64,000 bases of DNA from Blasia pusilla (Eukaryota; Marchantiophyta; Marchantiopsida; Blasiales), in contig CM114272.1 in the NCBI GenBank assembly GCA_050084515.1, forward strand, positions 4,154,001-4,218,000, read 5' to 3'. The notes beneath the pieces are model-generated. The model was not told the DNA's origin. It did not search any database and saw nothing but the letters and a program-made list of their open reading frames with translations. The translations under genes and the position numbers were made by a program. Below are positions 1 to 12,119 of this stretch, piece after piece. Each line of letters begins with the position of its first letter. Position 1 is the stretch's first letter.

Positions 1-291
1 CCCGCGGAGCTCTTCCCGGCGCGATTCCGGTCTACATGTCATGGAATCTCTGCAGCTGCGGGGAAAGCCGGTGCCATTGTTGGAACTTTCGGATTTCTGT
101 GGGCCAGCCAGAACCCGCATGAGGGGAAACAAGATCATGGCTACCCAACAGGAATTGGAATCAAGAAGTCACTGCTAATCCTTGCCATCACCAACGCCTT
201 CGGCGTTCTTTTCACTTTCCTTGTCCCCGAAACAAAGGGCAAGTCGCTGGAGGAACTCTCCGGTGAAGCTGAGGAAGAAAACACCAGATAG
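1..291 (+). CDS. PHT1: PHT1-family phosphate:H+ symporter, C-terminal part
   Basis: Frame 1 is open from the window edge to a TAG at 289-291 (96 codons). The protein has [17 protein letters not shown], then [14 protein letters not shown] (a late transmembrane helix), [20 protein letters not shown] and a hydrophobic helix ending [15 protein letters not shown]. This is the conserved tail of the plant PHT1 high-affinity phosphate transporters of the major facilitator superfamily, which import inorganic phosphate with protons across the plasma membrane. Only about the last fifth of a roughly 520-residue protein is here; the start lies upstream of the window. The acidic tail (EAEEENTR) is typical of the family. 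It is the only clearly host-type gene in the window, and its frame is intact. Which PHT1 paralogue it is cannot be told from this part. Confidence 0.93.
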   Translation, partial: PAELFPARFRSTCHGISAAAGKAGAIVGTFGFLWASQNPHEGKQDHGYPTGIGIKKSLLILAITNAFGVLFTFLVPETKGKSLEELSGEAEEENTR

Positions 292-3200
292 AAGAAATCA
301 CCAATAAGATTTTGATACTCCTAAATAGAAGAAATCACCCATAAGATTTTGATACACTGCTATGTATATTCTTAGACTGAAATCCCCAGCGGATCTCATG
401 TTAGTTCAAACATTACAATTGAAGCAGTAACTGAAATAGTTTAGACTTTCGGAACCATACCATTTTGGTCGTCTTTCGATGCAAGCCTTCGAATCAGCAA
501 AAGTCTCTGAACTTATCTGTAATGGTTTGTAAGCTACTTTCGATGCAAAGCTGTCCATTTGAAAAAAAATCGGATACCTTCAGAGTACGTAGACGCAATA
601 ATTCAAGCCCAATAAAAAAACTCGGCTTCTTGATTGAACGACTCTAGTAGATGAAGAAAACCAAAGTTGATCAATCTCTGAAGAGGTCATAAGAAAATAT
701 ATCTCTTCGATATGTTCCATACTTTTCAACACTAAGAATATGTACCGCACAAGATGCGGTGCATGTCTCAAGCTCTTAAATGCCGTCTGGGAAAATTCCC
801 CACGCGCACGAGTGTGTCATCCCCTGGGACCATATTTTTTCCCATTTTCTCTATTCCCTGATTGTTTATTGTGTGTGGAAGGACAAGTCGTAGGGTGCGA
901 TCGTTACTTCCGTAGAGATGAGGAGGACTTACATAGAATGTTACTTACATAGAATGTTAATCCATGGACGCTCGAAGAGATGAATTCTGGAGGTGAAAGT
1001 TTCCGCCTTCGGTGCACGCACGCGAAGCAGGTGATTTTCTACGAACGACGCTCCATCATCATCTCCCATATATGCTTCTTTCATCTCCCGCAGATGGGCA
1101 GCAAGAAAAATAAGATTTCAAAACTAACAAAAACTCTTCCAACAATTTTTTATTTCGCATAGCAACTTACTAGTCACTCTTATACCCGGAATCTTCTCTT
1201 TGGTAAACGTCGAGAAGCACCGGAGAATATATTTCTGGATTCAATCCTCATTCCAGGCTCTCAACAACAACTAATCCGAGAAACTCAAATCCTGGAACGC
1301 ATCGACTGGAACCTCTGTATCGACTGCACCACTTCCACTACTACAGTAAAGAGGGAAAAAAATAGCACTTCTGGATTTCAAGTGTGGTCGCAAGACTAAC
1401 TTCTCCGGAATCTACTAAAACTGCCACTATCTTCCCTTGATACTATAAGGGGAGATGATTATAAATCACGTCTAGTCAATTGAAGGAAGTAGTGTCTTCT
1501 ATCCATATCCATTGAACGGATTTCAAAGAAGTTATTTTCCTGAGTAGCTCTACGGCATACTACCCTTTGTGAACAATATGATTAGACAATAGATCTTGGT
1601 TGGTTATGTCATGTGTATAATAGATACCTAATTAACTTATGCCTTTGTTGCAATCTTCAAGTTTGATTTGATTTTTTTTATAAAAGGACTTTCTTTATTG
1701 GTCACAATGGGATTTGCAATTTTTTCAGCCACTGAATTAGGCTTTTGATTTTCTTGATTGAAAAATAAAGAATACTTTTTAAGATGTTGGATTGATCTTT
1801 TAGCTTATGCTCTCTTTTGGGATAAGTGTTTAGGGCAATGAGAGGTTACTTCGCTTATTTATTTGAGAAGAGCTTAAGAAGAGGTAAATCATCTCTTATA
1901 TGAGAGGTTTCTTCATATTTAGATGCACTTTGAAATTCACTTCTACTTACTTGTATTGCTAGGACTTTGAATCGGATTAGATGGAAATCTCCATGAATTA
2001 ATGTGATCTATTTCTGCAGGCTGAGCATACATATTTCATTTGATGATAGTAGGAAAAACCTAAATTGAGCTCCAAGTTTTTTTTCCTCCTCAATATCTTT
2101 ACTCTTTGCTGTTTTTCCTCAAATTTCATATCTCTTGACATGTTTTTCTTTGGCATCTTTTTATATCCCAAAAATTTGTATCAAGTATCCTTATCTTAGT
2201 ATGTGAAGAGCTTAATATCTAGCTATTTTAAGAAAATAAAAATTAGGTTTTTATTTGAGATCATAATTCATAAAGTTTGATCGTCATCAATGGTCATTAT
2301 AACAAGATAGAAATGGAATTTGGAGAAATATTCAAGAATATTTTTGGAATATGTGGATGTAGAGTTCTAATATAATGAAATAAGAAATGTCTCCTGAATT
2401 CTGAGATCTCTAACCGAACAAATTGAGCTTGAATTTTTAGGAAAAATTTGGAAAAACATATTGAGTATTGGAGTCATGCAAAAACTATTTGTAGATGCCC
2501 TATTTAAAAGATAGTGGATCATACATATGATCTATTAAGATTGTATTGGAATAGCCTAGAGATGACAACCTCAATACATGTTATATTCTTTCATTCCACT
2601 TCACTCTTTGTTTCATTTGTATGTGGAGTTGTGAAAAGGTGAGAAAGGCCTTCTCTAACATATGTGGCATTTATGCATCCAAATTTTTATTCTCCCCCAT
2701 TCTAGCATCTTGGACTTTCAATTTTTTACCCCTTTTCTAACTTGAGATAAATTTGACTTTTCTTGAAGTATTCAATTTCTAATGTTTGTACTTGAGTAAG
2801 CTTAATTTCACAAATTTCAAGTAACTATCAATAAATATAGCCCATACACTTCATCCACTCATATGTGGTAACTTGGTTTTGGACTATTTATTCTTTATTT
2901 ATGAAATGCATAATGAAAGTGTGTCCATCTCAAAACTCTCTTAACCCTTAAACAAACATCTTTCTTTCATTTTCTTCATTCTCTTTTTACTTCTATGGCA
3001 AGTCTTTCATGCCATAAGAAGGTATGATTCATGAACGATACAAATAATTTTTTTCTCTTAGATGTTCTCAAAGAATATCAAGTTTGTTTAAGCGCAAAAA
3101 AGTAAGCACAAAAGTTATTCTTGATGAAAAATTTCTCGGGGAAATTCATGTAGTAGGTAGTTAGAGAATAGATTCCTAGTTATATCATGTATTTGTATTA

Positions 3201-4234
3201 TATCATGAATAATTATATGGTCATGAGAATCTTTCAAAAGTTTTATTTTAGTTAGAATATAATAGTAGAAATATATTTTGTAAATAAAAAAGAATTTTAG
3301 AAAGGATTATTTGTTAAAGAATCTTCATGAAGAATAAAATGATGGAGGATTGAAGTTGGTTGTAAGGAAATTTTAAGTAAGCCTTGATTGATAGAGATAG
3401 GTACTTGCTAAGAAGGAAGAAAATGATGAAGAAGAAGAATTGTGATAGAGTCTTAACAAAGACTATGGGAGAAGATCATTGATGATATAGCCATTTACGG
3501 CGTAATTTTCTTGATTTTTGCTTGAGCCTTGGAATTTCAAGCTTAGTCCCATGATGTGCTTGATTCCATTCTACACCTTTCAAACTTAGTGAGTGCTCAA
3601 CTTCCTTAAGATTTCAGATTTAAGATGAATAAGCATATAATACATAGTTAATCTACTAGAGCACTTAACTTCATCCTCCTCCATCTCCCTTATGTGTCAA
3701 CTAATTGTTTTATGCTATTACAACTCTTATTCATCCTCAAACTCACAACTTTTTGAAGTACTTTTTTATCCTAATATCTTACTTGTACTTTTCTTCTAAG
3801 TAAAAGACGAAAAAACCTATTGCACCTTTGGCTATAAACTACATCCCCACCAAGTGATTGAATACAAGTGACTTTTCTATAGGTCTTCTATCATAACATG
3901 GTTTTTTGCCTAGACATGTCCCAATTGGACCATCTCTAGGCCTAAAGGTCCCTCATGCCTTGGGCACGGTTACCTTTGAGATTTCTTTTATGGAGAGGAT
4001 ACCCCTAGTAACTTCTTTGAATTGCTCCAAGTTCCCTCTTACCTAGTGGGAGAGCTTTAAGTAACGATATAAGTTATAAGGGCAAGAATGGAGGAGGACA
4101 TAAGGATTTGTCTCATCACCATTAGTAAGGCTCTTCTAAGGTTGGTAATTTGGTCATTTTGTGGGATTGAGGCCTTTTAATTTATCTAAATTTTTTATTA
4201 GTTTGGAGTAGCTAATCCAACTACTCCAAACTTG
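292..4234. other. AT-rich spacer with no recognisable gene
   Basis: About 3.9 kb downstream of PHT1 with only short, compositionally biased reading frames and many stops in all frames. The first part must hold the PHT1 3' UTR. A duplicated stretch (AATAGAAGAAATCACC at about 293-308 and 323-338) follows the stop codon. I saw no domain, LTR pair or RNA gene here. Confidence 0.5.
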
Positions 4235-5560
4235 TTATGGAAGAGCTACACTTTTTTTTGTATTCAACATTAAGTGTATAAATATTCTTGTTTGTATGAG
4301 TTGCATGTGAGGGTTCCATAATAGAAATAGCCTTTCTTGTACATGCTCTTGATAAACCAATGTATAATGGTCATGAGAGAATACGGATAATGGTAGGTAT
4401 ATTCCAACCTTTTGTAAAGTTTGACCTTGTGACTTATTAATAGTTATAGCAAAAGCTAGATGGATTGAAAATTGATGTCTACTAAGATTAAAAGGTAAGG
4501 ATGCAATCAAAAGAATACGTGGGATGAAAATTCAATCTCCAATATTTCTCCCCGCAATGATCTCAACATCTATGATATGTGGCAGAAGGCCCAAATTACC
4601 AATCATGTCCCATTTGCTTGCCCTTTTGCTCCATTCATGTTTCTTAATAATATGATTGGTGCCCCAATTTTTAAGGAAAGAAAGTGTGGCGGTAGACCAC
4701 ATGGTAAAAAGGTATTGAGAAACTCCTTGGGATAAATGTGAGACATACCCTTATCTCAAATGGAATCCGCACTAAGATAAATATGCTCCTACACATGTCA
4801 TAGAATTCTATATAAGTATATTTTCATAAGTTGCATGTCATTGTCATGAAGAATTGAAAGTTGAATGGAAGAAATGGAAACAATTATGATCATGTAAATT
4901 CATGTAGATTATGATCATGTAAATAAAGAAATAAATAACACTATAGAACACCTTCCAAATTTTAGACTCTCATGTTTGTTGTAAGTTTCATTATCCTTAC
5001 ATGAGACCATAAAGGAGATCTCTTAAATATATCTTCCACAATTTGCGGATGATCACCACGACAGACAACAGGAAGTACTTGACAAAAGATAATAAGCTTT
5101 CCACCAAATGGAACCTCTCTTAGATCATCATATACCAATCCCATAATATCTTGCAATGTACAATTGATAATCTCAAAGACATTACCATGAGCTAAAGGTG
5201 TTTCATCCCATATGATAAGCTTAGCATTTCGGATGACACGGTCCTCACTACTATTAGCTTGTATACATCAAGATGTTAGGAATGAATCGTTACTTTGGAA
5301 GAAAGTGAAGGAAGTGGTCAAGAAAATTCATTGCAATGGGAAATACACTTTGGTTCTTATTTGCATGTGGAACTTTCATCCATATTAATCATAATTTTGA
5401 AGCAAGAATGTGTAGCCATCCAACAATAAAGCGGCTATCTGAGATGAAACAACCAATGCAATATCTCCTTTATATCGTACACTTTTCAGAAGGTGATTAT
5501 GTAGAAAGGTCTTCTCTGTTCCACCCGGACTGTCGATAAAAATAATTTTGCCTACAAAGA
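4235..5560 (-). pseudogene. Helitron PIF1-like helicase, fragmented
   Basis: Several helicase motifs can be read on the minus strand in order. A Walker A-like FIDSPGGTEKTFLHN is at about 5494-5550; the usual family form is GPGGTGKT, so the second G has become E. A Walker B segment LIIWDETPLAHGN lies at about 5190-5228. The motif around QVLPVVCRGDHPQIVEDIF with SPLW and LTTNMR is at 4962-5156. The C-terminal [20 protein letters not shown] with LPLSVFSH is at 4235-4510. These match PIF1-family helicases fused to Helitron Rep, which unwind DNA during rolling-circle transposition. The pieces lie in different frames and the Walker A is altered, so the protein is dead. Confidence 0.85.
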
Positions 5561-6095
5561 CATGATGAGGTATGATAGTAATTATAATATTTTATAGATT
5601 ACATCAAGAATCAAGATGAATTTAAGAGTGATGAAAGCTTTCATGTTCTTACCGAAGGATAAAGATTTTCACTGAACCTTTCAAGTTGCTCATGCACGGC
5701 ATCCCAAACAATATTTTTCCCTAGATTCAATAATGCCTCTCCACGCATAGATTATTGATATAACTCTTCGATATTATGTATAATCTCATCTTCTTCAAAA
5801 TGCAAAGTTGAAACGTTTTCTCCTTAAAAAATGGGTTCATTATCATTAAAATGCAGAAGTTATTCATTTAGGAGATGAACTGCCAATCTCACAATGTTTG
5901 GTTGTTGTGAATGCAAGCCGAACTTGAAAATTTCCAACATGCTTCTAAGGCTGAAATATACCTTTGTGAGACGAAGAAAATAGAATAAAAATTTCTTGGT
6001 AAAAAAAATAAAAAATACAAACACTTTTTTCATAGGGGCATACATAGATGATCACCTCGTGTCTTAATATTGTGTTGTCTAATCTATAACGTCTG

Positions 6096-6490
6096 TGTGA
6101 GAAAACAGAAAGTGACGAAATCACTGAAATCTTTACAAAACTTAGAGATACAAAGTGGCCTAGTCCGTCCGTGCGCTCACAGAAGAGCTTCGATGGAACC
6201 TGAACTGGGAGATAACTCAACATACGAGAATGCGCTACCGCTGCAGCTCCCGACTATTTGACTACTCAGGAAAACTAGGGTTTTTACCTATTTTTCTTCG
6301 TTTCTATTAATAGAAAAAATTTGTTGATGTCGCGATTCCAACCTAGTAACGCTACTCCATAAACCACCTACGTCATATTACTATGACTCCTTCGACGTCT
6401 AAGTCGAAACCATCGATCCAGGCTTCTCCTCATAAAAGGAGGCCCATCAGATCAATGGTGCTCAGAGGAGTGGATGTTGAGAATCCAACA
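6096..6490 (-). repeat. copia 3' LTR
   Basis: 395 bp, nearly identical to 10610-11004. It starts TGTGAGAAAACAG and ends AATCCAACA on the plus strand. It adjoins the polypurine tract complement at 6491. Confidence 0.95.
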
Positions 6491-6499
6491 CCCCCCCTC
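6491..6499 (-). other. copia polypurine tract
   Basis: The plus strand reads CCCCCCCTC directly inside the left LTR, that is GAGGGGGGG on the element's strand just before its 3' LTR. This is where second-strand synthesis would be primed. Confidence 0.85.
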
Positions 6500-6519
6500 A
6501 ATATCCACTCTCATGTGGA

Positions 6520-8592
6520 CTACTGTCTTGGACCTATGCCAAGACCCTTCAAATGTCGATGAAGCTGATCTCCGCTCAAGGCTTTCGTGAAAATGTCTAC
6601 ACGGTTATCCTCTGTTGGACAATAGACTAACTTCAAAACCTCTCTCTCGATCAATTCACGAACAAAGTGGTACTTGATCTCTATGTGCTTCGTACGAGCA
6701 TGAAACACAGGATTATGTGCTATGGCAATGCAACTCTGATTGTCACACCACATTCTGATAGCACTTTTCGGGTGCTTCTCCTATGTCTTCCAATATCCAT
6801 CTCAACCATACTGCTTCACAAGAAGCATAAGAAACCGCCTTGTACTCTGCCTTGGTAGAAGAAAGAGCCATTGTAGGTTGCTTCTTGCTGACCCATGACA
6901 CCACACCTGATCCTACCAAGAAGCAATAACCCGAAACTGATCTTCGAGAATCTGAATCTCCTGCCCAATCCGAGTCACAAAAACCTGTCATTTCCGTCCC
7001 TGCTCCATAGGTGATGCCGTACTCGATAGTGCCTTTGATGTACTTCAACACACGCATCCCTGCCTTCCAATGGTTCTCACGAGGCTTAGTTGAGAACCTA
7101 CTCAACACTCCCACAGCGAAGCTAATGTCTAGTCTACTATTACACAAAAATATCAAACTGCCTACAAGCTTTCTGTACAACTTTTCATCTACCAATGGTG
7201 AAACATCCTCCATCGAGAGTTTCAACTCTACCTCCATTGGCGAGACCACTGCCTTACACTCGGTCATCCCGAATGCCTTCAAGATTTCTCTAGCATACTT
7301 CTGCTGAGAGAGAAAAATAGAATCTGACTGTTGCCAAATTTCCAATCCTATAAAGTAGTGCAAAAGACCTAAATCTGACATTTCAAACTCAGATTTCAAC
7401 ACTCCCTTCATTTCCTCTATTTTCTTAATGTGGTCTCCTGTGATGATCAGATCATCCACATACAAGACTATCAACATATACATCCCATCTTCGCAAAACA
7501 CATACAAATTTTCTTCTGAAGGACTCTTGATGAGACCCTTCTCTCGAAAGAATGTATCTATTCGTTGATACCATACCCTTGGGGCTTGCTTCAACCCATA
7601 CAATGCTCGATGAAGTAAATAAACTTTCTCTTCTGATCCGGGTGTCTCAAAACCTGGTGGTTGAGAAACATATACCTCCTCCTTGAGACTCCCGTTCAGA
7701 AAAGCAGCTTCACATCGTATTGGTATGCAGGCCAACGTCTTGTTCCTACAACCGCTAGAACAATTCGAATGGTTGTCATCCTTGCAGTGGGAGCAAAAGT
7801 CTCATAGTAGTCAAAACCTTCAATTTGTGAGCATCCTTGTGCGACCAACCTCGCTTTGAATTTATCCAATGTACCGTCCGACTTATACTTGGTCTTGTAC
7901 ACCCACTTGGTGTGTATTATCTTCCTGTCCTTTGGCTTTTCAACCAAAGTCCAAGTTTCATTTCTCTGAATAGCGTCTATCTCCATCTACATGGCCTCTC
8001 TCCATTGAGGATGAGCCAGGGCCTCATCCAAGCATGATGGCTCTTCCACCTTCAAGACCTCTGTCATCAGGGCCATGTTGACGAGATGTGCAGAAGCTCT
8101 ATTCTGCTCCTCTAGTCTCTTGGATCTCCTTGGATGTGTAACAACTTCATCAGTTGCTGGTGGATCCTTACCATCCAAGAGTTGCTTTATCCACTTAGGG
8201 TATGACGACCGTAGTGGAAGAGCAGGTTGCTCTTTGTAATCATCACCAAATTCTTCTTCTTGATGATCTGGTGTAAACATTTGTGGTGTGCTCTGGTGGG
8301 TTATCTCTTCGTTTGATGATAATGTGGACAGACCACTGATATCCGCCACTTGACGAGGCTGTTCTTGGAACACCACATCACGACTCACAAGCATCTTCTT
8401 TTCCTCAAGACACCAAAGGCGATAAGCTTTAGACTCATCATCATATCTCATAAAGATGCACTTCTGCTCTTGGACTCGGCTTGGTCTGGATGCTTCAGGA
8501 ATATGTACAAAACACTCACTACCAAAAGTCCTGAAATGTTGGACTGATGGTACCTTACCTGAGTATGATTGATGAGGAGTCATGCCTTGCAT
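6520..8592 (-). pseudogene. copia reverse transcriptase and RNase H
   Basis: Frames 8592-7987, 7986-7696, 7735-6743 and 6753-6520 together form the second half of pol. The first holds the integrase-to-RT linker (FGSECFVHIPEASRPSRVQ). RT proper has NETWTLVEKP, HTKWVYKTKYKSDG, LYGLKQAPRVWYQRID and the catalytic YVDDLIITG. RNase H has FCDSDWAGDSDSRRSVSG, ALSSTKAEYKAVS and the end motif KHIEIKYHFVRELIE. All are standard copia signatures. Frame changes near 7987, 7700 and 6750 break the polyprotein, but catalytic motifs remain. Confidence 0.93.
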
Positions 8593-8608
8593 TGACTTGG
8601 TAGCTCTT

Positions 8609-9298
8609 CTATTTAGAATGTATACGGCAAGATAACGACTTCAACCCAAAATCCTTCATCAAACCTTTTGCTTTCATCATACATCTTGCCATCTCCACCA
8701 CTGTACGGTTTCGACGCTCAACAACTCCATTTTGTTGTGGTGTATGTGCCGTGGTTAACTGTCGCTTGATTCCATGCTCTCCCAAATATTTGTTGAATTC
8801 TGTTGATAAGAATTCTCCTCCTCGATCGGTGCGAAGCTTTTGTACCTTCTTTCCTGTCTCATTCTCAACCAGCTTGTGCCATACTTTAAATTTTCCAAAA
8901 ACACTTGCCATATCATGAAGGAAATACACCCACATCTTCCTACTATAATCGTCGACAACTAAAAAGAAGTAGGAAGAACCACCTAATGCCATTGTTCTCA
9001 TTTTACCACAAAGGTCAGCATGTATCAACTCTAGAGGAGCCTTCGCCCTATTTCTGGACTCATGTGGAAATGGTTGTCGGTGTTGCTTGCCCATCATACA
9101 AGCTTCACAAGTATCTGACACTCCAGAAATTATTGGTAAATCAGCAACCATGCCAGATTTCTGCATCTGACTTAGTAAAGGAAAGCTTAGGTGACCAAAT
9201 CTTTCATGCCACAACTTATTGCTACTAAGATCTGTACCTACACTTGTCGTGAAAGCATACAACTCGTAGATATTTCCACGTCGTATACCTTCACCCAC
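8609..9298 (-). pseudogene. copia integrase
   Basis: The 229-codon frame has the zinc-binding HHCC region (LWHERFGHLS, then CEACMMGKQHR). The catalytic triad is DD35E: IHADLCGKM, KLRTDRGGEFLS and TPQQNGVVERRNRTVVEMA. All three acidic residues are present. The frame runs out at KDFGLKSLSCRIHSK, where a shift separates it from the rest of pol at 8592. Confidence 0.93.
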
Positions 9299-9394
9299 TA
9301 CTTTCCCATTGGCATCCTCAATGACTGCTCCAATTTTCTTGAAACGAACTTCTAGGTCACGATCACATAATCGCCCATGAAATCAAATTTCGCT

Positions 9395-9799
9395 TCAACT
9401 CGTGCGTCTGACAAAGACATCAGTTAACTTCTTTTCATCTCCTTTTTGTGAGACTAAAGAAATTTTGCCTTTCCCTTCTATAGGGCACTTTGCATTATTC
9501 CCAACAGTAACAACGATGGGCTCTTGTAGAGGCTGTAAGGAGCTATACCAATCCTTATGATTGGTCATATGCCTAGATGCTACACTATCGAGCACCCATG
9601 CATCTTCACTCTTTGTCTTAGTGGAATGTTCTGCCTGTGTGCAAAACTCTTCTATTGCTACCCAAGCATCTACTTCATGTTCTCCCAGTTCTACAGAATT
9701 TCCAGACTCCTTCTTAGGTCTTAGACAACCGTTCTTCTCATCCTGACTCCTCTTTCTACAATCTTTGATAAGATGACCTAGCTTACCACAATAAAGCAT
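9395..9799 (-). pseudogene. copia Gag zinc knuckle and protease
   Basis: The frame begins in the CCHC knuckle (YCGKLGHLIKDC). After a Ser/Glu-rich linker it reaches DAWVLDSVASRHMTNH, the copia protease site; the usual DSGA has Val in place of Gly. This aspartic protease would process Gag-Pol. The Gly change and the frame break in the knuckle argue against activity. Confidence 0.85.
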
Positions 9800-10535
9800 T
9801 TGAAGGTTTTTCTTGGAAATTTCTTCTTGACATTTGAACTGTAATCCTGATTTCTACCTCTCTGTACATTGGCAGTAAATGCTGCATCACTTCCCTCTCT
9901 TGATTTGAAGTGCATTTCCTCTTCTACCAACATTGCACTTAATTGTTCAAAAGTAAGAGGCGTGGGTCTTACTTGAGTATTCATTGCAGTGACCAAACTG
10001 TCATACCTTGGAGGCAAAATCCTTATGCACCGACGTGCCAAATCTTCGCTAGATTTTGAAATTCCTACGGACGCCATCTGATCTTGAAGATTCTTGATCC
10101 TTGTCAAAAATTGCTCCGCGCTTTCTCCTTCTGAAAATTTCTCGGACGTAAGGCGATTCTCGGATTCTGAATCCGAGTCTCATTCCTCGTTTCATACTGA
10201 TTCTTCAAAATGTTCCACGCCTCAGCAACAGTGGTTGTATGTTGAATGAGAGTCATGACAGAATCAGTTACATTCGTGACAATCGCATATAGAGCATCAG
10301 CGTTTCTACGTCTCCATGCCAACAATACAACAGGATTGATATCACCAGATGAAGATGAACATGCAGAACTCAAACTAGCTTGTGGATTTGAATCGACCCC
10401 TATGGCCGTTTCCCACATCTCAAATGATTCGAGAAAAGTTCTCATTTTGAACTTCCACAACGTATAGTTAGACCCATCTAACTTCCCTTCACCTAGCGGA
10501 GGAGGGCAAGCACGAACAGACAAAGAAGTAGCCAT
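9778..10535 (-). pseudogene. copia Gag
   Basis: 10535-10104 and 10107-9778 carry a copia-type Gag: an N-terminal LDGSNYTLWKFKMRTFLES, the TVAEAWNILKNQYETRN block and, after a shift at about 10105, ILPPRYDSLVTAMNTQ leading to the knuckle. Gag forms the virus-like particle. The start ATG at 10535 lies about 75 bp inside the 5' LTR, as expected. Confidence 0.88.
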
Positions 10536-10594
10536 CTCTCAAGATTTTGTGCAAACACACTAGATCGCTTGAGATACAAAATCTTTGGAAAACC

Positions 10595-10609
10595 CTCTGC
10601 TCGATACCA
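10595..10609 (-). other. copia primer-binding site (initiator Met tRNA type)
   Basis: On the element's strand TGGTATCGAGCAGAG directly follows the 5' LTR. It resembles TGGTATCAGAGC, the usual copia site complementary to the 3' part of initiator tRNA-Met. Confidence 0.85.
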
Positions 10610-11004
10610 TGTGAGAAAACAGAAAGTGACAAAATCACTGAAATCTTTACAAAACTTAGAGATACAAAGTGGCCTAGTCCGTCCGTGCGCTCACAGAAGA
10701 GCTTCGATGGAACCTGAATTGGGAGATAACTTGACATACGAGAATGCGCTACCGCTGCGGCTCCCGACTATTTGACTACTCAGGAAAACTAGGGTTTTTA
10801 CCTATTTTTCTTTGTTTCTATTGATAGAAAAATTTTGTTGATGTCGCGATTCCAACCTAGTAACGCTACTCCGTAAACCACCTACGTCATATTACTATGA
10901 CTCCTTCGACGTCTAAGTCGGAACCATCGATCTAGGCTTCTCCTCATAAAAGGGGGCCCATCAGATCAATGGTGCTCAGAGGGATGGATGTTGAGAATCC
11001 AACA
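10610..11004 (-). repeat. copia 5' LTR
   Basis: 395-bp partner of 6096-6490 with scattered substitutions. TSD GTCTG follows at 11005-11009. Confidence 0.95.
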
Positions 11005-11009
11005 GTCTG

Positions 11010-12119
11010 GCATTGTTGTAGAAGTACTTGAGCTCTTTGACATCCTAAATGTCATCACATCTGATCCCTTGTATACATATTTGTATAAATATTTGACTGC
11101 AGATATATTATTTGTGATCTCTAAATTAATATGACAATCAGATAGAGTGCACAACATAAGATTAAATGACACAACCCAACGATTATCCAATAGTTGATTA
11201 CGTTCCATGACCTTCACCCCATTATCTTAGCTAGACATCATAGTGAAAAAGTTAGATAAACTTGTACTTGATAAAGTACAACATGTATACATGATCACAT
11301 TGTAAAAGAAGTCAAGAAAATTCTTAGTAAAAAAGATAAATTTGCTCCATATCTTCTATACACCGAATAGCCATCTTCCGTCTCTATAGTCCGAGAGAAA
11401 AAATGTTTGGGATATTCTTTAGTCCATTTTTTGGTTTCCTTTTCCATACATGATGCATTTGGATTGAGCATCCCACATGGACCGTGCATCAAACAATTAG
11501 ATAGAGTAGCAAAAAGTTGTGGATGAGTAATAGCTTTCTTCAAGATGATTTCATCAAATTTGGAGCATGTTCTAGGCTTATCATCTTGAGCCAAAATTAT
11601 TAAAATATGAGCATGTGGTAAACCCCTCTTTTTAAACTCCACCACATGAATGTAGCTAACAACTTTACCTAAAATATGTTTCTTCACAATTAGTCGCAAC
11701 AACTCCTTCTTCTTTTTCTCAAAAACCCATACGACCAAGTCTGGGAAATCAACAACAACTGATTGATCGGGTAATAATGCATATGTAATCTTGACCCAAT
11801 TTGGGTTGCAAGTTATTGTAAAAAAATAATCAGGTTTTCCAAAAGGCCTTACAATTGCCAAGGCATCTTGATACAATTGATGTATATGTCGTGGACCCTC
11901 ACTAAATGAAGATGGAAATATAATACGTCTCCCAAATGTCTTATCATCTGCATCATCCGGAAACGTAGCTTCTTTCAAACCTCCGTATAATTCCAATCGC
12001 AACTCTTTTTGATTAAAAAGAATCCAACATAATCGTTGCATCTCCATGGTCACATAAACATCTACCATGTACTCTTGGGTGAGTCTTCCAAAACAAAGTA
12101 ATCGATTCTTATCATCCAT
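11010..12119 (-). pseudogene. Helitron Rep (HUH endonuclease) domain, fragment
   Basis: A 274-codon minus-strand frame (12119-11295) contains FFTITCNPNW and EFKKRGLPHAHILIIL. The second is the HUH motif (His-Ala-His) of Helitron replication initiators, which nick and join single-stranded DNA. After a frame break, 11217-10966 carries ISAVKYLYKYVYKG, which fits the tyrosine-containing motif of the Rep domain (YxxxY, two-tyrosine type). The copia element begins at 11004, so codons past that point in this frame are LTR sequence, and the helicase resumes beyond it at about 5560. No upstream zinc-finger part is clear before 12119. Confidence 0.85.

Larger units (their letters stand above)
6096..11004 (-). 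mobile_element. Ty1/copia LTR retrotransposon, full length
   Basis: Two 395-bp direct repeats (6096-6490 and 10610-11004), each TG...CA, bound the element. The 5-bp GTCTG lies on both sides (6091-6095 and 11005-11009) and is the target-site duplication. On the minus strand the order is LTR, tRNA-iMet-type primer site, gag with zinc knuckle, protease, integrase, reverse transcriptase, RNase H, polypurine tract, LTR. Integrase before reverse transcriptase is the Pseudoviridae/copia order. The LTRs differ at roughly a dozen positions, so the insertion is fairly recent. A few frameshifts and stops break gag and pol. Confidence 0.96.
4235..12119 (-). mobile_element. decayed autonomous Helitron, split by a copia insertion
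   Basis: Read on the minus strand, a HUH Rep domain (12119 to about 11010) is followed by pieces of a PIF1-type helicase (about 5560 to 4235), the Rep-Hel order of Helitrons. The 4.9 kb between them is a complete copia element with a 5-bp duplication, so the Helitron was continuous before that insertion. Many stops and frameshifts interrupt both domains. The termini (5' TC and 3' hairpin plus CTRR) were not located; the coordinates mark only the recognisable coding part. Confidence 0.85.
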
